A DNA stretch of 64,000 nucleotides from Deltaproteobacteria bacterium (GTDB lineage: Bacteria > Myxococcota_A > UBA9042 > PHBI01): contig JACKFA010000002.1 in the NCBI GenBank assembly GCA_020632715.1, positions 734,501 to 798,500 of the forward strand, written 5' to 3'. This document shows, piece by piece, positions 10,401-20,700 of the stretch. The notes under the pieces are model-generated. The model was given only the letters and a program-made list of their open reading frames with translations, did not search any database and had not been told where the DNA came from. A program made the translations under genes and the position numbers. Within the stretch, counting starts at the first letter, position 1; each line of letters begins with the position of its first letter.

Positions 10401-11194
10401 TTCGACACCACCGGCGTGACCGCGTTGTACTTCGCGACGGCCGGGACGTTGAGGTAGATCTCGTACTCCGGCACGACGTCGACGTCGCCCGGATCCGGCA
10501 CGGAGCGGCCCGCGTTCGCGCCGAGGAGACCGAGGCGGTTGCCGCTGATCTCGTAGGTGACGCCGTTGATGCCGTCCATGCGCATCTCGATGACGACGTC
10601 GGTGTTGACGGCGCCGCCGGGCGCGAGGGCGAAGACGCTCGCGGTCGCGGCGTGCTCGGCCCCGTAGTAGCCCGTCTCGAAGACCCACTTGCGCGAGTGG
10701 AGCCGGCCGTCCTTGGCGACGCCGTTCGAGTCGTGGACCGTGATGTCCCAGCCGACCGGCACGTGGAAGTTGGTGCCGACGGTGTCGCGCTGCTTCGCGG
10801 TCACGTAGGCGCGCTGCACGGTCGGACCCGAGAACGGCGCGCTCTCCGAGCCCGCGAGGACCTGGACCGGCTGGCCGCCCCCGTCGAGCATGATCGTGCC
10901 GTCCGGGTTCAGGAACCCGAGCGCCCCGCGCCCGTCGAACGAGATGGTCTCGCCCGCGTTCAGGATGTCGATCGAGACCTCGGTGCCCTGCTTGAGGGGC
11001 TGGCCGATGCCCGGGTTGTTCACCGGATCGTAGCCGAACTGGGCCTCTCCCTCCGCCCGGACCTGGCCACCGGCCACGCAGAGCATCGCGACGGACGCGG
11101 CGCCGACGGTCAGGGCGTGGCGGAGATTCCGACCGGCGCGGAGCCGGCGCCCACCAGGGACCTCTCGAGAGCTTTGAGTCATGAAGGCTGGCAT
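7418..11194 (-). CDS. secreted thrombospondin type-3 repeat protein with MYXO-CTERM tail
   Basis: 1258 residues. Start ATG 11194 (ATG 11182 also possible); signal peptide ending VRA-EGEAQ about residue 48. Residues about 50-520 form a beta-rich N-terminal region of unknown family. From about 525 onward there are calcium-binding DxDxDG repeats (thrombospondin type-3 style), organised from about 690 into eight modules that share CWP-x-LPPEDPPP, a C-x-D spacer, CIDNC-x-x-TPN-x-DQAD-x-DGDG and GDACDCD. The C-terminus GGGGCNAGGG, then a hydrophobic helix, then RRRR fits MYXO-CTERM, the Cys-containing sorting signal processed by myxosortases, so cell-surface display is predicted. Monocistronic, with its own terminator. 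The long repeat array is probably a rigid Ca-dependent stalk. Confidence 0.9.
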   Translation of the reverse strand: MPAFMTQSSREVPGGRRLRAGRNLRHALTVGAASVAMLCVAGGQVRAEGEAQFGYDPVNNPGIGQPLKQGTEVSIDILNAGETISFDGRGALGFLNPDGTIMLDGGGQPVQVLAGSESAPFSGPTVQRAYVTAKQRDTVGTNFHVPVGWDITVHDSNGVAKDGRLHSRKWVFETGYYGAEHAATASVFALAPGGAVNTDVVIEMRMDGINGVTYEISGNRLGLLGANAGRSVPDPGDVDVVPEYEIYLNVPAVAKYNAVTPVVSNFSYTGNAAGCSTLVSPSPNGFFQFFTNVDGTYHIVCDLNRNGLFSQVGRGDLHILGATLPNQINTVPWNATLDGVPVAPNEYQCIVSVRVGEFHFAARDVETIFQGLRMYEVSSAGAKLPLKMFWDDTLVQANALGMPPDPAPDGPRLLSPALSPIGGLDSGPYSDPIVVYGILPPYNVTNPAIRDGNSRAWGAFITPPVGQDDYPLGKGEKAVLDTYTWARVTDSTPIVFHVVADQDTDQDGCSDLKETCEMGTLIDDKDTDNDGLEDCDEYEFNDNPTNPLNPDTDGDGLCDGLIVVSDANGIELCESGEDIDEDGVNDHDTEGNPTETDPADPDTDDDGWCDGPKVPENQAQCDNPSDNCPLVYNPDQLDGDNDGIGDACDPLDCDPDRDGIINLSDRECWPDVPPNDPPPSDPCRDGDTTLCIDNCPVTPNPTQGDGDGDGVGDACECDRDGDGVIDSTDPACWPDEPPPEDPCADGVDEHCIDNCPDDPNADQADLDNDGVGDVCDCDIDGDGIVDKSTRVCWPELPPEDPPPTTPCLDGETELCIDNCKVTPNENQADLDDDGEGDVCDCDIDGDGIRDKDTRACWPELPPEDPPPTLPCEDKETELCIDNCVVTPNADQADLDMNGEGDACDCDIDGDGIRDKSIRACWPELPPEDPPPSVPCADMETELCIDNCVFTPNEDQADSNGDGDGDACECDRDGDGIRDNPAAICWPELPPGTDPPTNVCGDMETQRCLDNCPDTANPNQADSNGDGQGDLCECDRDGDGIRDNPSPACWPELPPGTDPPGNECTGGETTNCLDNCPDTANPDQADMDGDGIGDNCDCDVDGDEVVDKPTAECWPGTDPPGNKCQDQQTQGCIDNCAITPNPTQHDLDGDGIGDECDPDRDGDRLLNDTEDANHNGVVDPGETDPDDPDTDKGGEHDGDEVDNNRNPLDPCDDFGGSCATLLEGGGGCNAGGGATLPLAFALGAAGVWLVIRRRRTTEQ

Positions 11195-11285
11195 GTCGCC
11201 TCGCTTTTCCTATGGGGAGCTGACGAGCCCTACCAAGGGTCGCCATGGCCGTGCGCGAGCCGCACTACCTGACACGAGCGCCGCG

Positions 11286-11314
11286 AATCTGGGCGGTACG
11301 TCGCGAAGTGTCAA
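11286..11314 (-). promoter_or_regulatory. possible promoter of the MYXO-CTERM gene
   Basis: Minus-strand TTGACA (11314-11309), 17 nt, then CAGATT (11291-11286). The -35 is perfect but the -10 is poor, so this is tentative; the leader would be about 85 nt. Confidence 0.35.
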
Positions 11315-11603
11315 GGAAACCAGGGCGTGCTCTGGGAGGGCCACCAGCGGGGTGGCCAACGAGCGGCGTGGAGGGAGGAACGCCATTATGCTCGCGCGCG
11401 AGCGACGATGCAAGCCGCACCACGTCCGTCGCTCCCCCGCGCCGTCGCGGCGCGGCCCCGGAGCGTCGTGAGGGCCCCGGGGTGACCACGGCGGCGCCGC
11501 CGTAGGCGACAATAGGGTCTGCGGTGGCCGCGTCGCACGCGCCCGCCGTCGTTACCCCGCACGCGCGCTCAGGGAGCGGCTCGGAGGCGTGTCGCGTCCG
11601 ACC

Positions 11604-11620
11604 GTCACAGAGGCTGTGAC
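11604..11620. promoter_or_regulatory. inverted repeat GTCACAG-AGG-CTGTGAC, candidate operator
   Basis: Perfect 7-bp arms with a 3-nt centre, also flanked by direct copies of GACCGTC-like sequence. It ends 10 nt before the -35 of the giant-gene promoter, a usual place for an activator or repressor site. The binding protein is unknown. Confidence 0.45.
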
Positions 11621-11630
11621 CGTCTTTGCG

Positions 11631-11660
11631 TTGACACCGGCGAGCGCGGAGACCTAGTCT
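11631..11660 (+). promoter_or_regulatory. promoter of the giant lipoprotein gene
   Basis: Consensus TTGACA at 11631-11636, 18-nt spacer, TAGTCT at 11655-11660. The leader to GTG 11741 would be about 74 nt. Confidence 0.6.
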
Positions 11661-11740
11661 CCAGGCAAGGTCTTCCGCCCCAGGCGAAACCCCACCCCTC
11701 CTCCCCATCGACATTCTCCGTTTCCACTTGAGGGAAAAAA

Positions 11741-14700
11741 GTGAACAACACCGATCCGCGTTCGGCGCGGCGCCGGCAGGGGGGCGCTCCGCGAGGCCCG
11801 ATCTGTTGTACCGTGCTTCTTCTGGCCGCGATGGCGTTCTCGGGAGCCTGCTCCAGCGAGGACGACGCCGGCTCTGAGAGCCTCTCTTCCCTCTCGGGGG
11901 CGGTGACGGGAGATCCCATCCCGGCCGACCTCAAGGTGACCGTCACGGCGTCACCGAACCCCGTCGCCCTCGGGCGGACGAGCGTGTTCCACGTCACCGT
12001 GACGAACCAGAGCACCGACCCGACGCACATCGCGAGCGCCGCGCGCATCACCGGGACCTTCACCGGGACCGTGGCGCGCTGGCAGTCGTCGGTCGGCTCG
12101 TTCACCTGCAGCGTGGTCTCCGGTGGGGCGGGGATCACGTGCGGGCTCGGCACCTTGCAGCCTGGCGCCTCGGTGAGCGTCGACCTCGTCGCGCTCGGGG
12201 CCAACCAGGGGGTGGCGCCGACGACCGTGCAGGTCACGGACACGTCGATCAGCGACCCGAACCCGGCGGACAACACCGCGACGCTCGACCTGCGCGTGAC
12301 GGAGGCGCAGGCCGATCTCGCGCTGCTCGCGCCGATCTACTCGAACGACACGCCGAACGTCGGCGAGGAGGTCACGGTCACGCTGATCGGCCGCAACTAC
12401 GGCCCCGCGTCCGCGAGCAACCCCTCGGTGACGATCGCGCTCGCCAGCACGGTCGCCGGCCTCACGGCCGCGGGCGACAGCAACAGCACCTGCACGATCA
12501 CCGGCACCGTGGTCGAGTGCGCGGCGCCCCTGCTGCAGGTGACCTCGACCCCCGCCTCGACGACGGCGGGGCCCGAGGACTGGACCATCGAGCTCCGCTT
12601 CACGCCCGCGGCGCCCGGCGCCATCAACGGCCTCGCGGAGATCACGTCGCCGCTCTTCGACAACGTCGAGCAGAACAACCAGGCCCCGCTCTTCGTGCGC
12701 GCGGTCTCGGCCCCGTCGAACGACCTCTACGTCTCGATCGTCGACACGCCCGACCCGGTGGCCGTGGGTGACGAGCTCACCTACGACATCCTCGTGGGCA
12801 ACCGCGGCCCGCTCGCGGCGACGCCGATGAACCTGCAGATGGCGTTCGCGAACGCGCCGGGGCTCACGGTGCTGTCGGCGACGGCGCCGGTCGGGAGCTG
12901 CTCCGTCGGGACGTCGGGCGCGCCGTCGGTGAACTGCACGTGGACGGAGATGGCGGCCGGCGCGTCGACCCACGTCACGGTCAAGGTGCGCCCCGCGGCG
13001 CTCTCGCCGATCACGGCGGCCGCGGCGGTCGACTCGCCGGCGCTCGACGCGAACGAGGCGGACAACCAGTTCACGGCGGTCACGACGGTCGTCGGCGCGA
13101 ACGGCGCGGACATGGGCGTCACCATCACCGACGACCCGGACCCGGTCACGGCGGGTGGTCTGCTGACCTACACCCTCGACATCAAGAACTACGGGCCGCA
13201 GACGGCCCATCACCCGTTCCTCGACTTCGTCATCGGGCCGCAGCTCTCGGCCATCGCGACCACCACGCCGGGCTGCTCGGTGGCCGGGCAGATGGTGCAC
13301 TGCGACCTCGCGACGCTCGCGAGCGGGCAGGCGACCAGCGTGACGGTGACCGGCAAGGCCGGCGAGGCGGGCCTCATCATCTGGGCGGCCGCCGAGGTCG
13401 GCGCCGACGAGACGGACATCAACGAGGCGAACAACATCGACAACGAGACGACCGTCATCACCGGCGGCATCGGGGTCGACCTCGCGACGCAGATCTCGGA
13501 CGATCCCGACCCGGTCGCCGCGGGGTCGGACTTCGCGTACACGGTGCTCTGGTACAACGCCGGTACGACGACCTCGCAGCACGCGGTCGCGCAGTTCGTG
13601 CTGCCGGCCGAGGTCTCGCTCGTGGGCTACACGCTCGAGAACACGACCGCGAACGAGAGCTGCACGTTCCAGGCGTCGTCGCGCTCCTTCCAGTGCGACT
13701 TCTACACGATGACGCCGACGCGCGCGGTCGTGCTGAAGGTGACGGTCAAGACGTCGGTCCCCGCCGACGCGCCGGACGGCCAGTCGACCTACGAGATGCT
13801 CGCGGCCGGGATCATCACGGCCGACGAGCTCGACTCGGTCGAGCAGAACGACGCGGACCAGGAGCGGACCACCGTCTACGTCTGCCGCTCGAACAACCCG
13901 TGCGTGGCGGGCGAGTTCGACCCGGACGCCGGGGAGTGCACCTTCGGGCCCAACAACGGCGTGCAGTGCGAGTCGCCCTGCTTCGAGCCGGGCGTGTGCG
14001 TCGAGGGGAGCTGCGAGCTCGGGCCGCCGGTCACCTGCGAGCAGGACGGCAACGTGTGCACGCAGAACGCGTGCAACCCGCAGACCGGGCAGTGCGAGGT
14101 CACGAACACGACGTCGCCCTGTGACGACGGCAACGCCTGCACGACGGGCGACGTGTGCTCGAACGGCGCGTGTGGCGGCTCGACGGTGACCTGCGACGAC
14201 GAGAACGTCTGCACGACGGACTCCTGCGATCCGACGACGGCGGCGGGGGAGAGCCCCTGCGTCTACACGCCGAACTCGAACCCCTGCGACGACGGCAACC
14301 CCTGCACGACCGAGTCGCAGTGCAACCCGGAGAAGGGCACCTGCGACGGCACGGCCGTCGTGGACTGCAGCGCGCTCGACGGCGCCTGCTCGAACGGCGA
14401 GTGCGACCCGAGCACGGGTGAGTGCGTGGCGATCGCCGCGAACGAGAACGACCCCTGCACGGACGACAACGCGTGCACCGGGCGCCCGTGCGACACCGAG
14501 GCGCAGTACTACGGGGCGCCGAAGACCTACACCGTGAGCGACGTGACCCCGATCGACTCGTCGGAGATCCCGCACAGCCTGTGGCTGCCGGGCTTCTTCT
14601 GTGGGCCGGGCGGCGCCAACGCGATCACCTACCTGAGCTTCGAGGAGGGCGCGAAGCTCGTGGTCGGCGACGACCACAACGCCCATCTCACCGGCGTGGC

Positions 14701-17700
14701 CTACGTGAGCTCGACGGGCGGCGGCCCCGGGCAGGTCGGGCTGCGCTTCGCGGTCGACATCACGTTCGCGTACCGCGGGACGGGGCTCCAGGGCGTCGGC
14801 ACGGGCGGCTTCAAGCTCCTGCTCGGGCCGCTCCAGACGCCGGACCTGTTCACGCACTGGGAGTTCTTCAACACGGTCTCGGCGAAGCTCACGAACCTGT
14901 CGGATCCGAACGACGTGGTCACGCTGCTCGAGCGGCCGGAGAACGGGGTGTTCCCGTTCCAGCTCGGCTGGGGCGCCAGCGGCAAGAACCTGAACTTCGG
15001 CGCGTCGGTGTGGTTCTACTACATGCGCAGCGGCGGCGGCTGCGTGCGCACGGGCGACGCGGACATCTTCGTGGACCTCGCGCTGCCGGGCTGCGACACG
15101 ATCGATCACTGCGGCGGGGGCGAGTGCGTCCCGGGCGCGCCGGTGAGCTGCGACGACATGAACGCGTGCACGAACGACGCGTGCGACCCGGCGACCGGCT
15201 GCGGTCACACGCCGGTCACGTGCGACGACGGCAACGCCTGCACCAACGACAGCTGCAACATGCTGACCGGGTGCACGACGACGCCGGTCGACTGCGACGA
15301 CGAGAACGCCTGCACGACGGACTCGTGCGACCCGCTCACGGGCTGCGGGCACACGCCGGTCGGCTGCGACGACGGCAGCGCCTGCACGAACGACAGCTGC
15401 GACCCGGCGACGGGGTGCACGACGACGCCGGTGAGCTGCGACGACGGCGACCCGTGCACGGTCGACACGTGCGATCCGGTCACGGGCTGCAGCCACTCCG
15501 CGGTCGAGTGTGAGCAGGACGCCGATCCGTGCACGGTCAACGTGTGCGACCCGGCGGCGAACGGCGCGTGCATGCCGAAGTTCACGACGGAGCACTGCGA
15601 CGACGGGAGCTCCTGCACGACCTACGACACGTGCACGAACGGCGCGTGCGTCGGGACGCCGCTGACCTGCAACGACGGCAACGCCTGCACGGACGACTCG
15701 TGCGACCCGGCGTCGGCCAACGGGTGCGTGTTCACGCCGCGGAGCTGCGACGACGAGAACGCCTGCACGACGGACGCGTGCGACCCGGCGACGGGCTGCA
15801 CGACGACGCCGGTGGTCTGCGACGACGGCAGCGCCTGCACGACCGACAGCTGCGACCCGCTGACGGGGTGCACGACGACGCCGGTCAGCTGCGACGACAG
15901 CGACGCCTGCACGACCGACAGCTGCGACCCGGCGACCGGCTGCGCGCACGCGCCGGTCGGCTGCGACGACGGCGACGCCTGCACGACCGACACCTGTGAC
16001 GCGGTCACGGGCTGCGGCCACTCGCCGGTGAGCTGCGACGACGGGAGCGCTTGCACGGCCGACAGCTGCGACCCGCTGACGGGCTGCGTGAACGCGCCGG
16101 TGAGCTGCGACGACATGGACGCGTGCACGATCGACACGTGCGACGTCGCGACGGGTTGCACGCACACGACCATCTCCTGCGACGACCAGGACGCCTGCAC
16201 GACCGACGCCTGCGACCCGCTCGAGGGCTGCACCCACGCGCCGGTCACCTGTGACGACGGCAGCGCCTGCACGACGGACAGCTGCGACCCGGCGACGGGC
16301 TGCACGACGGCGCCTGTCGACTGTGACGACATGAACGCGTGCACGACGGACAGCTGCGACCCGGCGACCGGCTGCGTGAACACGCCGGTCAGCTGCGATG
16401 ACCAGGACGCGTGCACGACGGACAGCTGCGACGTGGCGACGGGCTGCGCGCACGCCCCGGTGAGCTGCGACGATGGGAGCGCCTGCACGACGGACAGCTG
16501 CGACCCGGCGACGGGCTGCACGACGGCCCCGGTCGACTGCGACGACGCGAACGCCTGCACGACGGACTCGTGCGACCCGATGACGGGCTGCGCGCACGCG
16601 CCGGTGGGCTGCGACGACGGGAACGCCTGCACGGACGACAGCTGCGACGCGGTCAGCGGTTGCGGCCACACGCCGACCGACTGCGACGACGGGAACGCCT
16701 GCACGACCGACAGCTGCGACCCGATGACGGGCTGCGGCCACCAGGCGATCAGCTGCGACGACGAGAACGCTTGCACGGACGACAGCTGCGACCCGGCGAC
16801 GGGCTGCGTGAACGCGCCGACGAGCTGCGACGACGGGGATCCGTGCACGATCGACGCGTGCGACGCGGCGACGGGCTGCACGCACACGCCGAAGACCTGC
16901 GAGCAGGACGGCAACCCCTGCACGACGGACGTCTGCGATCCGACGCAGGGCGGCGCGTGCGTGACGCAGTTCACGAACGAGCACTGCGACGACGGGAGCA
17001 GCTGCACGACGTACGACACGTGCGTCGAGGGCGAGTGCAAGGGCACGCCGCTCACGTGCAACGACGGGAACGCCTGCACGGACGACACCTGCGACCCGGC
17101 GTCGGCCAACGGGTGCGTGTTCACGCCGAAGAGCTGCGACGACGAGAACGCCTGCACGGGCGACACGTGCGACCCCGTCACGGGCTGCGCGAACACGCCG
17201 ATCTCCTGCGACGACTCGGACGCCTGCACGACCGACGCCTGCGACGCGGCGACGGGCTGCACGCACACGACGGTGAGCTGCGACGACGGGAGCGCCTGCA
17301 CGGCCGACAGCTGTGACGCGGCGACGGGCTGCGTGAACGCGCCGATCTCCTGCGACGACTCGAACGCGTGCACGGCGGACAGCTGCGACCCGGCGACGGG
17401 CTGCGTGAACGCGCCGATCTCCTGCGACGACCAGAACGCGTGCACGGCGGACAGCTGTGACGAGGCGACTGGCTGCGCGAACACGCCGATCTCGTGCGAC
17501 GACGGGAACGCCTGCACGGCGGACGCCTGCGACCCGATGACGGGCTGCACGCACGACGCGGTGGGCTGCGACGACGGGAACGCCTGCACGACGGACTCGT
17601 GCGACGAGGCGACGGGCTGCAAGTACGAGACGGTCGACTGCGACGACGGCAACGCCTGTACGGCGGACGCCTGCGACCCGATGACGGGCTGTACGCACGA

Positions 17701-20700
17701 GGCGGTGGGCTGCGACGACGGGAACGCCTGCACGAACGACTCGTGCGACCCGATGACGGGCTGCAAGAACGAGACGTTCTCGTGCGACGACTCGAACGCC
17801 TGCACGAACGACTCGTGCGACCCGGCGACGGGCTGCGTGAACGAGACGTTCTCCTGCGACGACGGCAACGCCTGCACGAACGACTCGTGCGACGCCGCGA
17901 CGGGCTGCGTGAACGCGACCTTCTCGTGCGATGACGGCGACGCCTGCACGGCCGACGCCTGTGACCCGGCGACGGGCTGCACGCACACGACCATCGGCTG
18001 CGACGACTCGAACGCGTGCACGGCGGACAGCTGCGACCCGGCGACGGGCTGCGTGAACGCGCCGATCTCCTGCGACGACCAGAACGCGTGCACGGCGGAC
18101 AGCTGTGACGAGGCGACTGGCTGCGCGAACACGCCGATCTCGTGCGACGACGGGAACGCCTGCACGGCGGACGCCTGCGACCCGATGACGGGCTGCACGC
18201 ACGACGCGGTGGGCTGCGACGACGGGAACGCCTGCACGACGGACTCGTGCGACGAGGCGACTGGCTGCAAGTACGAGACGGTCGACTGCGATGACCAGAA
18301 CGCCTGCACGACGGACGCCTGCGACCCGATGACGGGCTGCACGCACGAGGCGGTGGGCTGCGACGACGGGAACGCCTGCACGAACGACTCGTGCGACCCG
18401 ATGACGGGCTGCAAGAACGAGACGTTCTCGTGCGACGACTCGAACGCCTGCACGAACGACTCGTGCGACCCGGCGACGGGCTGCGTGAACGAGACGTTCT
18501 CCTGCGACGACGGCAACGCCTGCACGAACGACTCGTGCGACGCCGCGACGGGCTGCGTGAACGCGACCTTCTCGTGCGATGACGGCGACGCCTGCACGGC
18601 CGACGCCTGTGACCCGGCGACGGGCTGCACGCACACGACCATCGGCTGCGACGACTCGAACGCGTGCACGGCGGACAGCTGCGACCCGGCGACGGGCTGC
18701 GTGAACGCGCCGATCTCGTGCGACGACCAGAACGCGTGCACGGCGGACAGCTGTGACGAGGCGACTGGCTGCGCGAACACGCCGATCTCGTGCGACGACG
18801 GGAACGCCTGCACGGCGGACGCCTGCGACGCGGCGACTGGCTGCACGCACGACGCGGTGGGCTGCGACGACGGGAACGCCTGCACGACGGACTCGTGCGA
18901 CGAGGCGACTGGCTGCAAGTACGAGACGGTCGACTGCGATGACCAGAACGCCTGCACGACGGACGCCTGCGACCCGATGACGGGCTGCACGCACGAGGCG
19001 GTGGGCTGCGACGACGGGAACGCCTGCACGAACGACTCGTGCGACCCGATGACGGGCTGCAAGAACGAGACGTTCTCGTGCGACGACTCGAACGCCTGCA
19101 CGAACGACTCGTGCGACCCGGCGACGGGCTGCGTGAACGCGACGTTCTCGTGCGACGACCAGAACGCCTGCACGAACGACTCGTGCGACCCTGCCACGGG
19201 CTGCGTGAACGCGACGTTCTCGTGCGACGACTCGAACGCTTGCACGAACGACTCGTGCGACCCGGCGACGGGCTGCGTGAACGAGACGTTCTCGTGCGAC
19301 GACGGCAACGCCTGCACGGCCGACGCCTGCGACGCGGCGACGGGCTGCACGCACGACGCGATCGGCTGCGACGACGGTGACCCCTGCACCATCGACAGCT
19401 GCGACGACACGGCGGGCTGCGTGCACACGCCGAAGACCTGCGACCAGGACGACAACCCCTGCACGGAGCACGTCTGCGACGCCAGCGCGAACGGCGCCTG
19501 CGTCCCGCGCAACACGACCAACAGCTGCGACGACGAGAGCTCGTGCACGACGTACGACACGTGCGTCGACGGCGCCTGCGTCGGCACGCCGCTCACCTGC
19601 GACGACGGCAACGCCTGCACGGATGACACCTGTGACCCGGCGTCGGCCAACGGCTGCGTGTTCACGCCGAAGAGCTGCGACGACGAGAACGCCTGCACGG
19701 GCGACACCTGCGACCCGGCGACCGGCTGCGCGAACACGCCGATCTCCTGCGACGACGAGGACGCCTGCACGACGGACGCCTGCGACCCGGCCACGGGCTG
19801 CACGCACGCGACGGTGAGCTGCGACGACGCGAACGCCTGCACGAACGACTCGTGCGACGCGGCGACGGGCTGCAAGAACGAGACGTTCTCCTGTGACGAC
19901 GGCGACGCCTGCACGACGGACGCCTGCGACCCGGCGACGGGCTGCACGCACGGGACCGTCAGCTGCGACGACTCGAACGCGTGCACCGCGGACAGCTGCG
20001 ACCCCGCCACGGGCTGCAAGAACGAGGCGATCTCCTGCGACGACGGCAACGCCTGCACGGCCGACGCCTGCGACGCGATGACCGGCTGCACGCACGAGGC
20101 CATCGGCTGCGACGACGGCGACGCCTGCACGGCCGACTCCTGCGACTCGGCGACGGGCTGCAAGCACGAGACGGTCTCCTGCGACGACGACAACGCCTGC
20201 ACGACGGACGCCTGCGACCCGGCGACGGGCTGCACGCACGAGGCGGTGGGCTGCGACGACCAGAACGCCTGCACGAACGACTCGTGTGACCCGGCCTCGG
20301 GCTGCAAGAACGAGACGTTCTCCTGCGACGACTCGAACGCCTGCACGAACGACTCCTGCGACCCGGCGACGGGCTGCGTGAACGAGACGTTCTCCTGCGA
20401 CGACGGCAACGCCTGCACGGCGGACGCCTGCGACGCGGCGACGGGCTGCACGCACGACGCGATCGGCTGCGACGACGGCGACCCCTGCACGATCGACAGC
20501 TGCGACGACACCGCTGGGTGCGTGCACACGCCGAAGACCTGCGTCCAGGACGACAACCCCTGCACGGAGCACGTCTGCGACGCGTCGGCGAACGGCGAGT
20601 GCGTCCCGCGCAACACGACGAACCGCTGCGACGACGAGAGCTCCTGCACGACCTACGACACCTGCGTGGACGGGCAGTGCGTCGGCACGCCGCTCACCTG

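Larger units (their letters stand above)
11195..11740. other. divergent intergenic region upstream of two secreted-protein genes
   Basis: 546 nt between the MYXO-CTERM gene (minus) and the giant lipoprotein gene (plus). It holds candidate promoters for both (11286-11314 minus; 11631-11660 plus), an inverted repeat at 11604-11620 and a GC palindrome (CGGCGGCGCCGCCG near 11490). No small gene is convincing. Confidence 0.65.

Noticed and set aside
6944..11272. Plus-strand open frame opposite the MYXO-CTERM gene
   Set aside because: Composition is Arg/Ala/Val low complexity, and the minus frame has a signal peptide, calcium repeats and a sorting tail.
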